Positions 58,482-64,000 of a DNA stretch of 64,000 nucleotides are shown piece by piece. The DNA is taken from NCBI RefSeq assembly GCF_029946515.1, contig NZ_JARZHH010000036.1, positions 1-64,000 on the forward strand. The letters are read 5' to 3'. How positions within the stretch are numbered: position 1 is the first letter of the stretch; every line of letters begins with the position of its first letter. The DNA comes from Polyangium sp. 6x1 (lineage in GTDB: Bacteria > Myxococcota_A > Polyangia > Polyangiales > Polyangiaceae). A program made the position numbers and the translations under genes. The notes beneath the pieces are model-generated. The model saw nothing but the letters and a program-made list of their open reading frames with translations, made no database searches and was not told the origin of the DNA.

Positions 58482-58511
58482 TTGACAACCCCCTCACCCG
58501 TCCGCCATAAA
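58482..58511 (+). promoter_or_regulatory. Probable sigma-70 promoter of rpmI-rplT-pheS
   Basis: TTGACA (58482-58487, perfect -35) and CATAAA (58506-58511, four of six -10 matches) with 18-base spacing, ~95 bases upstream of rpmI. It is one of the few recognisable sigma-70 promoters in the window. Confidence 0.65.
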
Positions 58512-58547
58512 GCTCGCCCCGCCGCATCTACCTTGGTTTCGAACGGC

Positions 58548-58564
58548 GCTCCGACGGTCGGAGC
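58548..58564 (+). promoter_or_regulatory. Leader hairpin upstream of rpmI
   Basis: GCTCCGA/TCGGAGC, a 7-bp stem with a CGG loop, in the untranslated leader 43 bases before the rpmI start. It could be an autoregulatory element for L20, which is known to bind its own leader in other bacteria, but no L20-site sequence is proven here. Confidence 0.4.
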
Positions 58565-58606
58565 GAGGCCAGGCAGAGCGCACCCTCACGGGAGCGAGAA
58601 GGCATC

Positions 58607-58804
58607 ATGCCGAAGATGAAGACGAACCGGGCCGCCGCGAAGCGATTTCGCGTCACTGGCTCGGGCAAGATCCGCCGGAGCAAGGGCGGCTTGAATCACT
58701 GCATGCAGGAGAAGAGCAAGAAGCGCCTGCGCCGTCTCCGCAAGAACGACACCGTCGACACCGCGATGGAGGGGCGAGTGAAGCTCCTCCTCCCCTACCG
58801 CTGA
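58607..58804 (+). CDS. rpmI: 50S ribosomal protein L35
   Basis: 65 residues, start MPKMKTNRAAAKRFRVTGSG, then KIRRSKGGLNHCMQEKSKKRLRRLR; diagnostic for L35. ATG with GGGAGCGAGAAGG upstream. First gene of the rpmI-rplT-pheS group; infC, which often precedes it, is not here. Confidence 0.96.
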   Translation: MPKMKTNRAAAKRFRVTGSGKIRRSKGGLNHCMQEKSKKRLRRLRKNDTVDTAMEGRVKLLLPYR

Positions 58805-58828
58805 TCCCGAGCAAGAGAGGAGCGCCCA

Positions 58829-59182
58829 ATGCCGAGAGTCAAGCGTGGGTTCAAAGCCCGTCGTCGTCGTAACCGCGTCCTGAACCTGACCGAGGGCTAT
58901 TTCCTTGGCAGGAAGAACCGCTACCGCCAAGCCGTCGAGGTCCTGCGCCACGCGTGGGAGTACGGCTACATCAGCCGCAAGCTGAAGAAGCGGGATTTCC
59001 GGCGCCTCTGGATCGTCCGCATCAACGCCGGTGCCCGCACGAACGGCACGACGTACTCCCGCCTCATGAGCTCGCTCAAGAAGGCGAACGTCGCGCTCGA
59101 TCGGAAGATCCTGTCGGAGCTCGCCATCCACGATCCGGCGTCGTTCGGCGCGGTCGTGAAGCTCGCGGGCGGAAGCCGCTAG
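58829..59182 (+). CDS. rplT: 50S ribosomal protein L20
   Basis: 117 residues, MPRVKRGFKARRRRNRVLNL, YFLGRKNRYRQAVEVLRHAW and RLWIVRINAGARTNGTTYS; typical L20. AGAGAGGAGCGCC provides the ribosome binding site. 24 bases after rpmI. It is an early assembly protein of the large subunit. Confidence 0.97.
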   Translation: MPRVKRGFKARRRRNRVLNLTEGYFLGRKNRYRQAVEVLRHAWEYGYISRKLKKRDFRRLWIVRINAGARTNGTTYSRLMSSLKKANVALDRKILSELAIHDPASFGAVVKLAGGSR

Positions 59183-59198
59183 GCCGGGAGATCGGGGC

Positions 59199-60259
<1,061 letters not shown>

Positions 60260-60269
<10 letters not shown>

Positions 60270-61987
60270 GCCGCGAGCGTCGTGGCCGTCACGGCCGCCG
60301 ATCCCTCGAACGAGATCACCTCATCCGCGATCGCGAGCGGCCCCGGCCGATGCGTCACGATCAGGATCGTCCGCGCGCCCCGCTGCGCCGCGAGCGCCGC
60401 GAGCACGCGCGCCTCGGCCTCGGCATCGAGCCCCGACGTCGGCTCGTCGAGCAATAGCACCGGCTGATGGCTCGCGACCGCGCGCGCAATCGCCACGAGC
60501 TGCCGCTCTCCGCCCGAGAGCTCGTGCCCTCCCGCCGCGATCCTCGCCCCGCCTCGCGCCGCGGCGAGCCCGAGCCCTCCGACCTCGGCGAGCGCGCGCT
60601 GGATCTCCTCGGCCGGCGCATCCTTCGCGCCGAGCCCCACGTTCTCCTCGATCGTCCCTGACACGATCGCTGCCTCTTGCGGCACCCACGCGAACGGCCG
60701 TTCGTCCGGACCGACCCCTGCGCGCGTCAGCTCCGCGCCGTCATAACGAAGCGCCCCTTCCGTCGCGGGCACGAGCCCGAGCAGCCCCCGGAGCAGCGTC
60801 GTCTTCCCGCTCCCCGTCGGGCCCACGATCGCGACGATCCGCCCCGGCTCGGCCGTGAACCGTACGGCCCGCCCGCTCACGCCGCCCACGTCGAAACGCA
60901 GCCCTTCGACCGACAACTTCGCCAGCCGAAACCGACTGCGCGCAGCTTGCACACTCGCTGCCTCGGCCGCTTCGAGCGCGGCCTCAGCGCCTCCGACCTG
61001 CACGCTTGCTTCGAGCACCTCGAGGGACGCCGCGCCTCGCTCGATCGCCGTCCGCGCATCCCCGAGGTCACGCAAGGGCCGATACGTCAGAAAAAACACC
61101 GCCGCGAAAGCGACGAGCGACCCATCGCCGAGGGAGGGCTGGGCCTGCTCGATCCATACGACCATGCCGAGCAATGCGGCCGCGGCGAGCACCTCGTTCG
61201 CACCGGAGATCGCGCCTCGCGTCGCTTCCGCGCGCGCCGCGGCGCGACCGGCCTCGTCGCCTGCCCTTCCGAGCGCTGCGTGGACCCTCCGCGCGGCTCC
61301 GTACGTTCGCCATAGATCCAGGTGCCGTACCAGCTCGTCTACAGCGGAATGCAGGCCCTCTGCGAGGCGCGCCGACCGCGCGTGATGCGACCGGACGAAC
61401 CGCCGCGCGAAGGCCAGGATCAACGCGAACGGCGCGAGCAGCAGGATTGCGACGATCGCGAGGCGCGAGGACAGGCAGAGAAGCGCCACGGCCAGCGGAA
61501 CGAGGTGTGCAATCGCACGAGCGGCCGCGAGCACGCCTTCATCGACGCCGCGCTCGACATCGCGAATACGCACGGTGATCGCGGCGAGGGAGGCGGCGGC
61601 CGCGCTCGGCGGTTGTCCTTGCAGCACGATCGCGGCGGTGATCGTGCGCCGAATTGCGTTTCCGACCTGAAAGACAGCCCTCTTCTGACCGTAGATGGAG
61701 AAGGTGCTGGCTGCCGTCTTTACAAGGGACGCCCCGAGACCGATAGAAGCCAGAAAAATCGGATGATGCAGGGCGGCGCGGGGGTCGACAAGGGCGCCGA
61801 AGGAAGCAAGTTGCCTACCCATCAGCGTCTGCCCGAGAAGGCCAGCACACGAAGCCAAGATTCCATGGGCTATCGCCTGCACCAGGGTAGCCCCAGAAAA
61901 CATCCAACAGTTTCGCCGATCGCGGCGGAGCTCGTGAACGACACGCAGGACGAATGTCCGACTGGACGTGTTCTCAGTCGGCATCAT
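60260..61987 (-). CDS. ABC transporter, fused permease and ATPase (exporter type)
   Basis: Type-I exporter half-transporter of 575 residues. The N-terminal ~330 residues hold about six membrane segments; the ATPase has Walker [14 protein letters not shown]-loop WVPQEAAIV, signature [10 protein letters not shown], Walker [13 protein letters not shown] and H-loop VTHRPG. Substrate unknown. The first ~100 codons use a much less GC3-biased codon set (TGT, TTT, ATA, GGA, TCT) than the rest, so they may have a different history. The ATG at 61987 is 24 bases from the divergent open frame leading to the sigma factor gene. Its end overlaps pheS by 10 bases. Confidence 0.9.
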
Positions 61988-62466
61988 CGACTACAACGGA
62001 GCGCGTAAGCATGGGAGCACACCGCCGCCATCGAGGCAGCCCGTCGCCCGTCACGTCGCAAGACGGGGAGCCGGCCCCCCTGCATGCCTCGTCGGAGGAT
62101 GCTCCTAGCATGCCGGCCGCCGGAAGGCCCGACCCGGGACCGGGAAATTCGGGAACATACACCGATGACGGCATGAAATTTGCAGAATTCATTGAGAAGA
62201 CGAGCGATCCAGTCTCCAGCATTGCATCCGTGAACGGCGGCCCGAGCCAGCCGATTTCTTCTCGGAGAGGATCCACCGGAATCAAACCGCACAATCCCCC
62301 GTTCAGCCCCCCATCGGGCAGCGGGAACAAGGGCCCAGCCATGGCGAGCTTCGATACCCCGACGAGCCCGGACCGATCCCTCCTTGACCCGGCCGAGAGC
62401 TTCCACTCTCGAAAGGGTGATTCCGAAGAAGTGAACGAAAAACCCTCCACCGCAACGAAGAGCAAG
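61988..62466. other. Low-GC3 open region before the sigma factor gene
   Basis: From an ATG at 62011 this stretch stays open in the frame of the downstream sigma factor (no stop in 152 codons), encoding a Pro/Ser/Gly-rich, disordered-looking sequence (for example [12 protein letters not shown]). Its codons show relaxed third positions compared with the rest of the window. It could be a long N-terminal extension of the sigma factor, or non-coding leader that happens to lack stops. Confidence 0.45.
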
Positions 62467-64000
62467 ATGAGCACGTCGACCGCCCGCCGCCCCGATGCCA
62501 ACCGCCCCTCCACCAAGGCCGCGATGACGGGCTCCACGACGCGCACCGCCGCGGCCCCCAAGCCCGCCCGCGGCAGCTCGCCCGGTCGCCGCGGTGCCGC
62601 CGCCGTCGCGAGCGCGCGCCCGGTTCGTCGCAGCGGAACGATCGAGCGCCGGCCGAAGGGCCAGGAGCCCGAGCAAGCGCAGGCGCCGGTCGACGACGAG
62701 TCGCAGCTCGACGACGCGCGCAGCAAGACGCCCGCCACGCCGCTCGCGAAGGAGCCGCTCGCCGCGTCGGACATCGACATCGGCATGCTGGATGACGAAG
62801 GCGCGGCCGCGGAAGAGGCCGCCGCCATTCGCCCGCGGCCCGAGATGCACGATCCGGAGCCGACGACGGCCGAGTTCATCGACCTCGAGTTCACGCCGCT
62901 CAGCCGGCCGGATTCTCCCCGGACCAACGCCGACCGCGAGCTCAAGGACATCGAGGAGGGCGGCGGTGACTCCATGCTCGCGCGGTATTTCCGCGACATG
63001 GCGCTGCATCCGGTGATGGGCCCCGAGGAGGAGCTCGAGACCGCGCGTGCCGTCGAGCGCACGGAGGTCGATCACTGGGTCGCGCTGCTCTCGTACCTGC
63101 CCGCGGCCGAGTTCGTGCTCGACGCGCTCGCCGAGGACGTGGCGAAGGCGGGCGAGGACGAGGTGAAGGCGCCGCAGATCGAAGAGCTGCAGAAGCTCGT
63201 GAAGATCGCGAAGAAGCAGAAGTACAAGCTCGCGCCCGAGCACGAGAAGGCTTGGGCCCAGCTCACGAACGAGCTCGCCAACGTGATCCGCCTGCCGGAC
63301 TCCGACCGCCTTTGGATGTCGCGCGCGAGCAGCATCGCGCGGGATCTCGTGCGCGAGCCGGACTTCGAGGAGGACACGATCGCCGACACCGAGGAAGGCG
63401 CGCCGATCCGGCCGCCGCGCCCGACGCTCCCGATGTCGCCGTCGTACAAGCGCTACCTCGATCGGGTCGAGAAGACGTTCCAGGCGCAGCACGACGCGAA
63501 GAACCGGTTCGTCAAAGCGAACCTGCGCCTCGTCGTGTCGATCGCGCGCCGCTACAACCGCGGTCGTTTGCCGCTGATCGACCTCATTCAGGAGGGCAAC
63601 ATCGGCCTCATGAAGGCCGTCGAGCGCTTCGATCACAACCGCGGCTACCGCTTCTCGACGTACGCGTCGTGGTGGATCCGGCACGCGATCAGCCGCGCCC
63701 TCGCCGATAAGGGCCGCGCGGTTCGCATCCCGGTGCACATGCTCGACACGTACAACCGCGTCGCCCGCGCGACCCAGGCGATCATCGCGCGCACGGGTCA
63801 CGAGCCGACGATCGAGGAGCTCGAGAAGGAGACCGGCGTCCCGCGCGAGAAGCTCGACAAGGTGAAGGACTTCTACGCGGAGACCCCGTTCTCCCTCGAT
63901 CGCCCGGTCGGCGACGAGGACGGGCGCAAGTTCATCGACTTCCTCCAGGAGGAGAACGCGCTCTCGCCGTTCGATCACCTGGCGAACCGCAAGTGGAGCG
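62467..64000 (+). CDS. Sigma-70 family RNA polymerase sigma factor (non-primary, group 2-like), C-terminus off window
   Basis: Starts at ATG 62467 (an in-frame ATG at 62011 would add 152 residues) and runs off the window. A low-complexity Pro/Ala/acidic N-terminus is followed by a region 1.2 ([20 protein letters not shown], about residue 168) and a charged non-conserved region. Then come region 2 ([39 protein letters not shown], -10 recognition, near residue 393) and region 3 ([19 protein letters not shown]). Region 2 differs from the highly conserved primary RpoD, so an alternative group-2-type sigma is inferred. Region 4 (-35 recognition) is beyond the end. Confidence 0.92.
   Translation, partial: MSTSTARRPDANRPSTKAAMTGSTTRTAAAPKPARGSSPGRRGAAAVASARPVRRSGTIERRPKGQEPEQAQAPVDDESQLDDARSKTPATPLAKEPLAASDIDIGMLDDEGAAAEEAAAIRPRPEMHDPEPTTAEFIDLEFTPLSRPDSPRTNADRELKDIEEGGGDSMLARYFRDMALHPVMGPEEELETARAVERTEVDHWVALLSYLPAAEFVLDALAEDVAKAGEDEVKAPQIEELQKLVKIAKKQKYKLAPEHEKAWAQLTNELANVIRLPDSDRLWMSRASSIARDLVREPDFEEDTIADTEEGAPIRPPRPTLPMSPSYKRYLDRVEKTFQAQHDAKNRFVKANLRLVVSIARRYNRGRLPLIDLIQEGNIGLMKAVERFDHNRGYRFSTYASWWIRHAISRALADKGRAVRIPVHMLDTYNRVARATQAIIARTGHEPTIEELEKETGVPREKLDKVKDFYAETPFSLDRPVGDEDGRKFIDFLQEENALSPFDHLANRKWS

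Overview
The window is high-GC DNA (roughly 70% by eye) with very strong G/C bias at third codon positions. It most probably comes from a large-genome myxobacterium of the Polyangiales/Sorangiineae type. The evidence is an adjacent mglB-mglA pair (Ras-like GTPase and roadblock partner of gliding polarity), Hanks-type kinases, an FHA/GAF/sigma-54 activator, many lipoproteins with glycine-rich linkers after the lipidated cysteine, Cys-rich secreted proteins and a DUF4331 protein. No rRNA, tRNA, CRISPR array, insertion sequence or phage module was seen. This looks like chromosomal core plus lineage-specific genes, packed at about one gene per 1.2 kb.

Layout. 1-9.3 kb: a truncated kinase-like gene on the minus strand, a polysaccharide deacetylase, several envelope lipoproteins and small unknowns, and a TPR lipoprotein/HupE-like pair. 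9.3-16.2 kb: a DUF4331/beta-propeller lipoprotein pair, the threonine-catabolic genes kbl and tdh facing each other, and an unusual signal peptidase I. 16.2-24.3 kb: an envelope lipoprotein, gpsA, a Pro/Gln-repeat membrane protein, and an FHA-GAF-sigma54 activator abutting mutS2. 24.3-29.9 kb (all minus): a probable operon rng - pilZ - ribE - ribB(X) - ribH - nusB, joining riboflavin synthesis to RNA processing and antitermination. 30-36.7 kb: two paralogous Cys-rich lipoproteins, a propionyl-CoA-carboxylase-type beta subunit, a kinase-PEGA-SUMF1 fusion and a parvulin lipoprotein. 36.9-39.7 kb: pyrH, rpoZ, a methyltransferase and a phosphoesterase. 39.7-44.3 kb: an AT-rich regulatory island, an unknown acidic protein, an orphan TssM/IcmF and rimI. 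44.3-49 kb: a vWA lipoprotein, alr, a Cys-rich lipoprotein, a 39-codon basic protein and mglBA. 49.4-58.4 kb: a large TPR-DUF3857-transglutaminase protein coupled to a small membrane protein, carB, and a RACo-type ferredoxin/ASKHA protein. 58.5-64 kb: rpmI-rplT-pheS, an ABC exporter and the start of a sigma-70 factor that runs off the end.

How the genes relate. Housekeeping functions (translation, pyrimidine, riboflavin, cell wall and phospholipid precursors) are interleaved with surface and signalling genes. Several adjacent genes look translationally coupled (vWA-rimI, DUF3857-87 aa protein, activator-mutS2). Convergent pairs are closed by short perfect hairpins. No single new defence or biosynthetic system is obvious. 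The most unusual items are the kinase-like protein lacking catalytic aspartates, the RNase E/G whose S1 domain carries a ~265-residue charged insertion, a zinc-ligand-less GTP-cyclohydrolase-like domain on RibB, the orphan TssM with its unknown partner, the octamer GGACAAAC recurring about 16 times, and a compositionally atypical patch before the sigma factor gene.
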